DNA from: Streptomyces sp. S4.7
Lineage (GTDB): Bacteria > Actinomycetota > Actinomycetes > Streptomycetales > Streptomycetaceae
DNA length: 64,000 nt
Direction: 5' to 3'
NCBI RefSeq assembly: GCF_010384365.1
Contig: NZ_CP048397.1
Coordinates: 2,356,001 to 2,420,000, forward strand
Part shown: positions 1 through 8,315 of the stretch, in pieces
Layout: each line of letters starts with the position of its first letter
How positions within the stretch are numbered: the first letter of the stretch is position 1
Notes under the pieces: generated by a model
Told to the model about the DNA's origin: nothing
Seen by the model: the letters and a program-made list of their open reading frames with translations, nothing else
Database searches by the model: none
Position numbers and translations under genes: made by a program

Positions 1-2142
1 ATCTATCTCGCCGTCGACCGCGCCGTCTCCGACCGCTGGGTGGTCCTCAAGGGTCTGCTCGACACGGGTGACCAGGACGCCATGGAGGCGGCGATCTCCG
101 AGCGGCGCTTCCTCGCCGAGATCGAGCACTCCAACATCGTCCGTATCTACAACTTCGTGGAACATCTCGACCAGCGGACCGGCTCCATGGACGGCTACAT
201 CGTCATGGAGTACGTGGGCGGCAAGGCGCTCAAGGAGATCGCCAACGAGCGGCGCGGCCCGGACGGCAAGCGCGACCCGCTGCCGGTCGAGCAGGCGTGC
301 GCGTACGGCATCGAGGCGCTGGAGGCCCTCGGGCATCTGCACAGCCGCAATCTTCTCTACTGCGACTTCAAGGTCGACAACGCGATCCAGTCCGAGGACC
401 AGCTCAAGCTCATCGACATGGGCGCTGTCCGCAGGATGGACGACGACGAGTCGGCGATCTACGGCACGGTGGGCTACCAGGCGCCGGAGGTCGCCGAGGT
501 GGGCCCGTCGGTGGCCTCCGACCTGTACACGGTGGCGCGCACGCTCGCGGTGCTGACGTTCGACTTCCAGGGCTACACGAACGTGTTCGTGGACTCGCTG
601 CCGGACCCGGACAACATCGACGTGTTCCGGAAGTACGAGTCGTTCTACCGGCTGCTGGTACGGGCGACGGACCCGGATCCGGCGCGGCGGTTCGCCTCGG
701 CGCAGGAGATGGCCGAGCAGCTGACCGGCGTGCTGCGGGAGGTCGTGGCGTTGCAGACGGGGCGCCCCCGCCCGGCGCTCTCGACGCTGTTCGGTACGGA
801 ACTGCGCGTCACGGACACGCGGTTGTTCGCCGACACCTTGCAGGACGTGTCACGGCTGGGGCTGCGCCCGGAGCCGGTGCGCGCCGGTCTGTTCGGCCGC
901 CGCGACAGGGCCGCGATGGGCGGGAGCGGCGCCCCGGGCACGGCCGCGATCGGCTCCGGCTTCCCGGTCGGTGCCCCGCCCCCGCCGGGCGGGGGCAACG
1001 GCGCGCCCGTACCGCTGCCCGGCCGGCCGGCGATGCCGCCTCCCCCGGCGCCCTTCGGGGCACAGCCCCAACTCCCGCCCGGGAACGGTGGTCGGGCCGG
1101 CGTCCCGGCACCCCGGACGGCGCCGGGCGGCGCGGTCCCCGCCTCGCCCGCCGGAGAGACCCTGGAGACCGGCGCCCCGCTCGCGCGCATCGACGCGGGC
1201 GCCACCGCGCTCGCGCTGCCGGTGCCACGGGTCGACGCGAACGACCCCAACGCCGGCTTCCTGGCCGGTCTGATGGCCTCCGCCCCCGCCGAGCTGATCT
1301 CGGCGCTCGCGGCGGCTCCCGCCGACTCCGTCGAGCGCCGGCTGCGCGAGCTGCGCGCCCGGCTGGAGATGGGCGAACTGGTCACGGCCTCCGAGGCGTT
1401 GACCGAACTCGAAGCGTGCCACGCCGACGACTGGCGGGTGGTCTGGTACCGGGGTCTGGCCTCGCTCGTGACGGGTGAACACGAGATCGCCGCGCTCTCC
1501 TTCGACGCGATCTACGACGCGTTCCCCGGCGAGGCTGCGCCGAAGCTGGCGCTCGGGGTCTGCGCCGAGGTGCTCGGCCAGCTCGACAACGCGGCCGAGT
1601 ACTACCGCCTCGTATGGATGACGGATCCGAGCTATGTCAGCGCCGCCTTCGGTCTCGCCCGGGTGCAGAACGCGGCGGGTGACCGGACCGGAGCCGTACG
1701 GACACTGGAGTCAGTCCCCGAGGCGTCGATCCACTACACGGCGGCCAGGATCGCGGCCGTTCGGTCCCGGCTGCGCCGCCGTGACCTGCGCTCTCAGTGG
1801 CCCGCGACCACGGCGGGAGCCGCGGCGGACACACCGCTGATCGACGATCTGCGGGCCGCCGCCGACCAGATCTCGCGGCTGGGCCAGTTCGGTCTGGACG
1901 CGCTGCGGCGCGAGCAGTTGTCGGCGGAGGTACTGGGCACGGCTCTGGACTGGGTACTCTCCGGTGGTCCAGGGAATCGGCCCGGACAGACCACGCTGCT
2001 CGACAGTGAACTGGACGAGCGCGGTCTGCGCTTGGGACTGGAACGCTCGTACCGGGTGCTTGCCCGGCTCGCTCAGCGTGGCGAGGAGAGGATCGACCTG
2101 GTGGAGCGGGCCAACCGCTTCCGCCCCCGGACGTGGGTGTGA
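1..2142 (+). CDS. PknG-like serine/threonine protein kinase with C-terminal TPR region (5' partial)
   Basis: The reading frame is open from base 1, so the N-terminus lies outside the window. The visible part starts inside the kinase N-lobe, with the VVLKGL strand holding the probable ATP-binding lysine. The catalytic loop is LLYCDFKVDN, the metal-binding motif is IDMGA in place of DFG, and GYQAPEV is the APE motif. These variants match actinobacterial PknG. A proline-rich linker (about residues 300-400) leads to a helical TPR-like half resembling the PknG C-terminus. PknG kinases phosphorylate FHA proteins such as GarA and control glutamate metabolism; an FHA gene lies 3.2 kb downstream in the same direction. 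The stop is 3 bases before the next ATG, so the genes are probably coupled. The kinase call is sure; the PknG subfamily is inferred from the motifs and the TPR tail. Confidence 0.9.
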   Translation: MYLAVDRAVSDRWVVLKGLLDTGDQDAMEAAISERRFLAEIEHSNIVRIYNFVEHLDQRTGSMDGYIVMEYVGGKALKEIANERRGPDGKRDPLPVEQACAYGIEALEALGHLHSRNLLYCDFKVDNAIQSEDQLKLIDMGAVRRMDDDESAIYGTVGYQAPEVAEVGPSVASDLYTVARTLAVLTFDFQGYTNVFVDSLPDPDNIDVFRKYESFYRLLVRATDPDPARRFASAQEMAEQLTGVLREVVALQTGRPRPALSTLFGTELRVTDTRLFADTLQDVSRLGLRPEPVRAGLFGRRDRAAMGGSGAPGTAAIGSGFPVGAPPPPGGGNGAPVPLPGRPAMPPPPAPFGAQPQLPPGNGGRAGVPAPRTAPGGAVPASPAGETLETGAPLARIDAGATALALPVPRVDANDPNAGFLAGLMASAPAELISALAAAPADSVERRLRELRARLEMGELVTASEALTELEACHADDWRVVWYRGLASLVTGEHEIAALSFDAIYDAFPGEAAPKLALGVCAEVLGQLDNAAEYYRLVWMTDPSYVSAAFGLARVQNAAGDRTGAVRTLESVPEASIHYTAARIAAVRSRLRRRDLRSQWPATTAGAAADTPLIDDLRAAADQISRLGQFGLDALRREQLSAEVLGTALDWVLSGGPGNRPGQTTLLDSELDERGLRLGLERSYRVLARLAQRGEERIDLVERANRFRPRTWV

Positions 2143-2145
2143 TTG

Positions 2146-3567
2146 ATGTCGCAGATGCACCAGCCGACAGCCCTTTCGAGGTGCCCCGGTTGCGAGGAGC
2201 CGCTGGAGTCGGGCGACCTGTTCTGTGGTGCGTGCGGGTACGACCTGTCGGCCGTGCCCCCGCCCCCGGACGACCACCCCACGATCGTCATCAACGGCGC
2301 CCCCGCACCGGCTGAGGCCGCTTCGGGCGCCGCTCCCCCGGGCGCCGTCGACTGGCCCGCCGCCGCCGACAGGGACAGCACGAACACGCCCGCCCCGGTC
2401 CATCTGCCGGGCGAGCTGCCGGGCCTCGACTCGACCGGGGTGCCGCTGTCCGGGCACACCACGGCCGCGCCCACCCCGGCCGGTGACTTCGAACTCCCCG
2501 CGCCCGCCGCGGCGCCGGACGCGGTCGCCGGGGCCGTGCCCGCGGTGCCCCATGTCACCGACCACCGCTCGTCGGACCCGGACCCGGTGGCCCCCGCCGA
2601 CCCGGCCGATCCCCGTACGGCGCCGCCCGCCGCCCCGGCGGGTACGAAGCTCTGCGTGGCCTGCCGCGCCGGCCATGTCGACACCGACGGCTACTGCGAG
2701 AACTGCGGTCACGCCCAGCCGCGCGAGCGCGACCACGTGGAGCAGGAACTGAACTCCGTGGCGGCGGTGAGCGACCGCGGACTGCGCCACCACCGAAACG
2801 AGGACGCGTTCGCCGTGTCGTCGGCCGCCCTGCCGGACGGCACACCGGCCGTGATCGCGATCGTCTGCGACGGGGTGTCGTCGGCGACCCGCCCCGACGA
2901 GGCCTCGGCGGCGGCCTCGGCCACCGCCAACGAGGTGCTGCTGGCCGCACTACCGCGCGGCACGCACCCGCAGCAGGCGATGCACGAGGCGATCGTGGCC
3001 GCCGCCGAGGCCGTCAACGTCCTTGCCACCCGGCCGGGTCGGGCGGGCGAACACGAGGCCGCGCACCGCGCGCAGAACGCGCCCGCGTGCACGATCGTCG
3101 GCGCGGTCGTGGCGAGCGGGCTGCTGGTCGTCGGCTGGGTCGGCGACAGCCGCGCCTACTGGGTGCCCGACGACCGCACCGGCCCGCCCGCGCGGCTCAC
3201 CGAGGACGACTCCTGGGCGGCGCAGATGGTCGCCGCGGGCCTGATGAACGAGGCGGAGGCGTACGCGGACGAGCGCGCCCACGCCATCACCGGCTGGCTC
3301 GGCGCCGACGCGTACGAACTCGAACCGCACACGGCGTCTTTCAAGCCGGACCGCCCCGGGGTCGTGGTGGTCTGCACGGACGGGCTGTGGAACTACGCGG
3401 AGAGCCCGCAGGAAATGGCCCGGGTCCTGCCGCCCGACGCCGCCGGTCGGCCTCTGCACAGCGCCCAGGTGCTGGTCGGCCACGCGCTCGACGGTGGGGG
3501 CCACGACAACGTAACAGTGGCCCTGCTGCCGTTCGCCGTACCGCAGCAAGGGGCAGGATCCGGCTAG
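2146..3567 (+). CDS. PP2C-family protein phosphatase with zinc ribbons
   Basis: This is a metal-dependent Ser/Thr phosphatase that probably reverses the action of the adjacent kinase. The N-terminus has a zinc ribbon (CPGC and CGAC, about residues 13-33). A long Pro/Ala linker and a second ribbon (CVAC...CENCG, about 168-190) follow. The PP2C domain then runs to the end: RGLRHHRNED, the metal-binding CDGVSS, VGDSRAYW, CTDGLW and GGHDNVTVALL carry the usual acidic residues. I chose ATG 2146; a TTG three bases earlier is also possible. No Shine-Dalgarno is obvious, which fits translational coupling to the kinase. The TAG stop is formed by the CTAG end of a repeat element (3564-3732). Confidence 0.9.
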   Translation: MSQMHQPTALSRCPGCEEPLESGDLFCGACGYDLSAVPPPPDDHPTIVINGAPAPAEAASGAAPPGAVDWPAAADRDSTNTPAPVHLPGELPGLDSTGVPLSGHTTAAPTPAGDFELPAPAAAPDAVAGAVPAVPHVTDHRSSDPDPVAPADPADPRTAPPAAPAGTKLCVACRAGHVDTDGYCENCGHAQPRERDHVEQELNSVAAVSDRGLRHHRNEDAFAVSSAALPDGTPAVIAIVCDGVSSATRPDEASAAASATANEVLLAALPRGTHPQQAMHEAIVAAAEAVNVLATRPGRAGEHEAAHRAQNAPACTIVGAVVASGLLVVGWVGDSRAYWVPDDRTGPPARLTEDDSWAAQMVAAGLMNEAEAYADERAHAITGWLGADAYELEPHTASFKPDRPGVVVVCTDGLWNYAESPQEMARVLPPDAAGRPLHSAQVLVGHALDGGGHDNVTVALLPFAVPQQGAGSG

Positions 3568-3732
3568 GTCCTGTCCGGAGGATCTTCGGGGATCGGCCCG
3601 GGGCTTCCGGTGCGGTGCGTCGCAAGGCGGAGGATCGTGCTCGTACCGGGCGTACGTGCACGACTCCGACCACGCGGCGAGGTGCCGTGCCGGACGCCCC
3701 GGGGGCCCCGGAGATCGCCGGACAGGGCCTGA
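3564..3732. repeat. Inverted-repeat element, copy A (MITE-like)
   Basis: A segment of about 169 bp fills half the gap between the PP2C and VWA genes. The left end, CTAGGTCCTGTCCGGAGGAT, is nearly the reverse complement of the right end (ATCGCCGGACAGGGCCTGA). Its interior shares the stretch CCGGTGCGGTGCG...CGCAAGGCGGAGGA with copy B at 25504-25665 in the same orientation. The right-hand CTAG has decayed to CTGA. No protein is encoded. It resembles a short non-autonomous mobile element. Bases 3733-3887 after it hold only the VWA gene leader, with GGAG ahead of its ATG. Confidence 0.7.
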
Positions 3733-3887
3733 GCCCGGCCTGAGCACCCCACTGCCCGGCCCACCGGACCGGAGGGGCGACCCGGACCGGCGCCCGGTCC
3801 AACCCCGGGAGCACGCCGGCCCGTTGTCCAGCCGTCCCCCTCAAGTCTCAGATCTTTTGCCAGTGGAGCGTCAAGGAGCCGATACAG

Positions 3888-5243
3888 ATGGCGAACTTCT
3901 CCAAGTCGACGGTGCCGCAGTTCTCCGTCGAGGTGTACCAGAACGAGTTCCTGCCGGAAGGCGGGCGCGAGGTGAACGCGATCGTGACGGTTACCTCCAC
4001 CGGGGGTGGCACGAGCGGCGGGGCGCCGCTCACGGGCGCGCCCCCGGCATCGGCGACGCCGCCGGGCGGGAACCCGAACGCGGCCGTTGTGATCATGGTC
4101 GACTGCTCGGGGTCGATGGACTATCCGCCGACGAAGATGCGCAACGCGCGCGACGCCACGTCCGCCGCCATCGACACGCTGCGCGACGGTGTCGCCTTCG
4201 CCGTGGTGGCCGGCACGCACGTGGCCAAGGAGGTCTACCCGGGCGAGGGCCGGCTCGCGGTCGCCGACGCAGGCACCCGCGCGGAGGCCAAGAACGCCCT
4301 GCGCAAGCTGAGCGCGGGCGGCGGTACGGCCATCGGCACCTGGCTGCGCCTCGCGGACCGGCTGCTGGCCTCGGCCGACGTGTCGATCAGGCACGGCATC
4401 CTGCTCACCGACGGGCGTAACGAGCACGAGACACCGGAAGACCTGCGTGCCTCGCTCGACGCCTGCGCCGGCCGTTTCACCTGTGACGCCCGCGGTGTCG
4501 GCACGGACTGGGTGGTGAAGGAGGTCACAGGCATCGCCTCGGCGATGCTCGGCACGGCGGACATCGTCGCCGATCCCTCGGGGCTGGCCGCCGACTTCAC
4601 CGAGATGATGGAGAACGCGATGGGCAAGGAGGTCGCGGACGTCGCGCTGCGGCTCTGGACACCCGTCGGCGTGGAGATCAAGTTCGTCAAGCAGGTGGCG
4701 CCGACGGTCGAGGAGCTGACCGAGCGGCGTACGGACGCCAATCCCCGTGCGGGGGACTATCCGACCGGCTCCTGGGGCGACGAGTCCCGCGATTACCACG
4801 TATGTGTCCAGGTCCCGGAGGCGGGCGTCGGCCAGGAGATGCTGGCGGCCCGGGTCTCGCTGATCCTCCCCGCCGCCGACGGCACGTCGCAGGTGCTGTC
4901 CCAGGGACTGGTACGGGCGGTATGGACCGACGACATGGTGGCGTCGACGTCCATCAATCCGCAGGTCGCGCACTACACGGGCCAGGCCGAGCTGGCGCAG
5001 GTCATCCAACAGGGCCTGGAGGCCCGTAAGTCGGGCGACTTCGACGGCGCGACGGCCAAACTGGGGCGCGCGGTACAGCTCGCGTCGGACTCGGGTAACG
5101 CCGATACGGCGAAATTGCTTTCGAAGGTGGTGGACGTGGTCGATGCGGCGACGGGTACTGTGCGACTGAAAGCGAAGGTCGCGGACGCGGACGAGATGAC
5201 ACTGGAGACTCGCTCGACGAAGACAGTCCGCGTCAAGAAGTAG
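3888..5243 (+). CDS. VWA-domain protein (TerY-like)
   Basis: A cytoplasmic von Willebrand factor A protein of 451 residues with no signal peptide. A short beta-rich N-terminal segment is followed by the VWA domain (about 66-235), where VVIMVDCSGSM supplies the DxSxS metal-ion-dependent adhesion site; the Thr/Asp partners lie in the GGGTAIGTW and LLTDGRNEH regions. The C-terminal third is beta-rich and then helical (tail about 365-451). The ATG is preceded by GGAG at good spacing. It lies between a kinase/phosphatase pair and an FHA gene, as in TerY-phosphatase-kinase triads, so an adaptor or sensor role in phospho-signalling is likely. That role is inferred from context. Confidence 0.85.
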   Translation: MANFSKSTVPQFSVEVYQNEFLPEGGREVNAIVTVTSTGGGTSGGAPLTGAPPASATPPGGNPNAAVVIMVDCSGSMDYPPTKMRNARDATSAAIDTLRDGVAFAVVAGTHVAKEVYPGEGRLAVADAGTRAEAKNALRKLSAGGGTAIGTWLRLADRLLASADVSIRHGILLTDGRNEHETPEDLRASLDACAGRFTCDARGVGTDWVVKEVTGIASAMLGTADIVADPSGLAADFTEMMENAMGKEVADVALRLWTPVGVEIKFVKQVAPTVEELTERRTDANPRAGDYPTGSWGDESRDYHVCVQVPEAGVGQEMLAARVSLILPAADGTSQVLSQGLVRAVWTDDMVASTSINPQVAHYTGQAELAQVIQQGLEARKSGDFDGATAKLGRAVQLASDSGNADTAKLLSKVVDVVDAATGTVRLKAKVADADEMTLETRSTKTVRVKK

Positions 5244-5255
5244 CGAACAGCGGCA

Positions 5256-5280
5256 CGTCACGTCACGTCACGTCACGTCA
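5256..5280. repeat. Tandem CGTCA pentanucleotide, five copies
   Basis: Five perfect head-to-tail copies of CGTCA lie between the VWA stop and the FHA gene start, about 50 bases before the FHA ATG. The array sits in the likely leader of the FHA gene, and its length could vary by slippage. Confidence 0.9.
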
Positions 5281-5329
5281 CGATCAACCGCGGCCTGCGG
5301 GCCGGACGAGGAGAGGGGGAAGCGCCGAC

Positions 5330-6541
5330 ATGCCGACTTGCCCGAACGGACACCAGTCGGGTTCCGACGACTGGTGCGAGGTCTGTGGCCATCGCATGGC
5401 CGGAGCCGGCGCTCCCGCCGGTTCGGTGCCGCCGCCTCCCCCACCGCCCGCGCCCGGCTACGGCTACCCGCAGGACCCGAACGCGACTGCGCAGGCGGAG
5501 CTCTGCCCGCAGTGCCGCACTCCTCGCGAGGGCAACGCCCTGTTCTGCGAGGAGTGCCGGTGGAACTTCCTCACCAACACGGCCACCTCGTACACGCCGC
5601 TGGCTCCGCAGCACCAACAGCCCGGACCGGGTGGTCCCGGCGGGCCGGGAGGACCGGGTGGACCGCCGCCTCCGGGACTGAACCTGCCGCCGGGCTTCCA
5701 GGCCCAGCAGGGGCCACCCCGGCCGCCGGAGCCCTACGACTACCAGGGCTCGCGCCCCTCCCAGCTGAACCGGCCCGCCGAGCCGCTGCTCCCCGATCAG
5801 CAGGGCGGACCCGGTGGACCCGGCCCGCAGGGCGGGCACCCCGGTCCCCCCGGACCTCCCGGACCGCACGGCCCTCCCGGTCCCCATGGCCGGCAGGGAC
5901 CGCCGCCGCCCCCGCCGTACCAGCAGCAGGGCCCGCCGTCGCCTCCCTCGTTCCAGCAGTCGGGGCCCCCGGCGCCCCCGCAGCAGACCGGTGGCGACGA
6001 CTGGGTGCTGCCGCCGCCCTCGCAGGCGCAGGCTTCGGCGCCCCCGCAGCAGTTCCAGCAGGGACCGCCGCCGCAGCAGCACCAGCAGCAGCAGCACGAC
6101 CCGATGCAGCAGCAGCCCCACCAGTACCAGCCGCCCGGCAACTGGACCGCGGTCGTCGCGCCGGACCGTGAGTACTTCATGGCGATGATGCAGCGCAGCG
6201 GCCCCGAGGCGACGGGCCTCAACCTGCCCGCGTACTCACCGGAACAGCACCTTCCGATGACCGGGAACCAGATCACCATCGGCCGCCGTCGCCACTCCAC
6301 CGGTGAGTCCCCCGATGTCGACCTGTCCGTCCCGCCGGAGGACCCGGGCGTCTCGCACCAGCACGCGGTCCTGGTCCAGCAGCCCGACGGCGGCTGGGCG
6401 GTGGTCGATCAGAACTCCACCAACGGCACGACGCTGAACGGCGCCGAGGACCCGATCCAGCCGTATGTCCCCGTCCCCCTCAAGGACGGCGACCGCGTGC
6501 ACGTCGGTGCCTGGACGACGATCACGATCCGCCGGGGCTGA
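5330..6541 (+). CDS. Double zinc-ribbon, Pro/Gln-rich, FHA-domain protein
   Basis: The N-terminus carries two treble-clef style ribbons (CPNGHQSGSDDWCEVCG, about residues 3-20, and CPQC...CEEC, about 60-85). A low-complexity linker rich in Gly, Pro and Gln spans about 90-270. The C-terminal FHA domain (about 315-400) has the recognisable core ITIGRRR, VSHQHAVL and NSTNGTTLNG, which bind phosphothreonine. It is therefore the probable phospho-reader and kinase substrate of the cassette, analogous to GarA/OdhI for PknG (inference). The ATG has GAGGGGG upstream. The last 20 bases overlap the end of the convergent methyltransferase gene. Confidence 0.88.
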   Translation: MPTCPNGHQSGSDDWCEVCGHRMAGAGAPAGSVPPPPPPPAPGYGYPQDPNATAQAELCPQCRTPREGNALFCEECRWNFLTNTATSYTPLAPQHQQPGPGGPGGPGGPGGPPPPGLNLPPGFQAQQGPPRPPEPYDYQGSRPSQLNRPAEPLLPDQQGGPGGPGPQGGHPGPPGPPGPHGPPGPHGRQGPPPPPPYQQQGPPSPPSFQQSGPPAPPQQTGGDDWVLPPPSQAQASAPPQQFQQGPPPQQHQQQQHDPMQQQPHQYQPPGNWTAVVAPDREYFMAMMQRSGPEATGLNLPAYSPEQHLPMTGNQITIGRRRHSTGESPDVDLSVPPEDPGVSHQHAVLVQQPDGGWAVVDQNSTNGTTLNGAEDPIQPYVPVPLKDGDRVHVGAWTTITIRRG

Positions 6542-7547
6542 GCGGCCAGACGTACGGCCCCGAGGGGTCGTCCAGCCAGGCCCACTGCCGGTCCCGGCCG
6601 ACGGTGATGCCGAACCTCTCCCGCTGCGGGCGCTTCTCGCGCTCCCAGAGGGAGAGGGCCTCGTGCGGGTCCAGGCTGCCCGCCGTCAGCGAGAGCATGA
6701 AGCGGAAGAGTTCGTTCTCCAGCGCCCGTCTGGGCAGTCCGCCGATCCGCTGGAGGACCGGCAGCCCCGACTTCTCCGTGCCGCCCCGCAGCGGGACGAA
6801 GAAGGCGGACGTGTGCAGGAAGTGCCCTTCCGCGTAACGGCCGTGGAGGTCCTCGCCGACGTCCAGCGCGATCAGTCCGGTGGACAGCGGCGCCAGGATC
6901 CGCGCACCGTCCGCGCACTGCTCCAGCCAGCCGGACGGCACCGCGGACAGCGTGCAGGTCGCGATGATCCGGTCGAACGGCGCCCGGCGCCGGCAGCCGA
7001 TCGCACCGTCGCCGGTGACGACCGCGGGCCGGTATCCGGCGCTCGCGAGATGCGTACGGGCGGACTCCGTGATCTCCGGATCCAGATCGACGGTCGTCAC
7101 GCGCTCGTCACCCAGCCGGTGCGAGAGCAGCCCCGCGTTGTAGCCGGTGCCCGCGCCGATCTCCAGGACGGTGTGCCCCTCGCGCACCTCCAGCTCCGCG
7201 AGCATCCGGGCCATCAGCGAGGGCTGACTGCTGGAGGAGATCAGTTCACCGTCCCGTACGCGGGTGGCCAGCGCCCCGTCCGCGTACGCGCCGCGCAGCC
7301 AGCGGAGCCGCCGGACCGGATCGGGGTCCTCGCGCCACAGCCGGTCGTGGCCGCCGGGTCTGCTGACGAAGTAGTACGGCACGAACACATGGCGCGGCAC
7401 CTCCTCGAACGCCGCGCGCCAGGCCGGGTCGGCCAGCGACCCGTCGTCCACCATGCCCCGCACCATGGCGGCACGCGCCTCGGCGGCGACGCCCTCGTCG
7501 TCGTCGCCCGGCCGGTACGCCTCGTGGTGCTCGCGGTGAACGCCCAT
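6522..7547 (-). CDS. PCMT-like SAM-dependent O-methyltransferase
   Basis: The central region resembles protein-L-isoaspartate O-methyltransferase, which methylates damaged isoaspartyl residues so they can be repaired. VLEIGAGTGYNAGLLSHRLG is the SAM-binding motif I, followed by VTTVDLDPE (motif II) and the FDRIIATCTLSAVP strand. The N-terminal EEVPRHVFVPYYF helix also fits the family. A C-terminal extension of about 100 residues is typical of actinobacterial members and of unknown use. I chose ATG 7547 (MGVHREHHE) because everything upstream in frame is low-complexity and overlaps the globin promoter region; no strong Shine-Dalgarno is visible. It is divergent from glbO and convergent with the FHA gene, overlapping it by 20 bases. 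Confidence 0.82.
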   Translation of the reverse strand: MGVHREHHEAYRPGDDDEGVAAEARAAMVRGMVDDGSLADPAWRAAFEEVPRHVFVPYYFVSRPGGHDRLWREDPDPVRRLRWLRGAYADGALATRVRDGELISSSSQPSLMARMLAELEVREGHTVLEIGAGTGYNAGLLSHRLGDERVTTVDLDPEITESARTHLASAGYRPAVVTGDGAIGCRRRAPFDRIIATCTLSAVPSGWLEQCADGARILAPLSTGLIALDVGEDLHGRYAEGHFLHTSAFFVPLRGGTEKSGLPVLQRIGGLPRRALENELFRFMLSLTAGSLDPHEALSLWEREKRPQRERFGITVGRDRQWAWLDDPSGPYVWPLSPGGS

Positions 7548-7740
7548 GACCCCACTGTCCTGTGTCCCGGGCGCGGAAGCGAGCAGTACCGTCTCCCGGA
7601 CCCCGGGTAACCGGATTCCCGGGCGTGATCGGCCGGTTCCGTGAGGTGGTCGTGCAGGACCCATGTCCTGCCCGGCTGAGATCGCCCGTGCGGGACCTAG
7701 ATCTCAGGTACTCGGCCGGTGGGTCTGAGACCATGGAGGG

Positions 7741-8139
7741 GTGAACGAGATTCCGCGCGGCACACTTTCGGAGCAGACCTTCTACGAGCAGGTCGGCGGG
7801 GAGGAGACCTTCCGGCGCCTGGTCCACCGGTTCTACCAGGGGGTCGCCGAGGACCCGCTGCTCCGGCCGATGTATCCGGAGGAGGATCTGGGGCCCGCCG
7901 AGGAGCGGTTCACGCTGTTCCTGATCCAGTACTGGGGCGGCCCGCGCACCTACAGCGACAACCGGGGCCATCCCCGGCTGCGGATGCGCCACGCCCCGTT
8001 CACCGTCGACCGGGCCGCGCACGACGCGTGGCTGCGGCACATGCGGGTGGCCATCGACGAGCTGGAGCTCTCCGAGGAGCACGAGCGGCAGCTCTGGAAC
8101 TACATGACGTACGCCGCCGCGTCCATGGTCAACAGCTGA
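7741..8139 (+). CDS. glbO: Group II truncated haemoglobin (GlbO)
   Basis: A 132-residue 2-over-2 globin that binds haem and O2 and probably takes part in oxygen or nitric oxide handling. The sequence is very close to mycobacterial trHbO: FYEQVGGEETFRRLVHRFY (helices A-B), YPEEDLGPAEERFTLFLIQY, WGGPRTYS, then RGHPRLRMRHAPF with the proximal histidine, and the group-II tryptophan in AWLRHM. The start is GTG 7741. The GGAGG just upstream sits only 1-2 bases from it, so the initiation signal is odd. The 194-base gap to the divergent methyltransferase must contain both promoters. Confidence 0.95.
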   Translation: MNEIPRGTLSEQTFYEQVGGEETFRRLVHRFYQGVAEDPLLRPMYPEEDLGPAEERFTLFLIQYWGGPRTYSDNRGHPRLRMRHAPFTVDRAAHDAWLRHMRVAIDELELSEEHERQLWNYMTYAAASMVNS

Positions 8140-8315
8140 CGCCCCGCCCCGGCCCCGGCCCGGCGGACACCCGCCGCGCCCCGGAATACGGAACTCCCGT
8201 TCCGCACAACGGTCACGATCGGATCAATGTAGGCCCGTGAGCGGTTTCCACGGGCGGGTGCCCTCTGAAAGTATCCGAGGCTCCGGGGGAGAACGACGGA
8301 TCGCAAGGGGGACGT

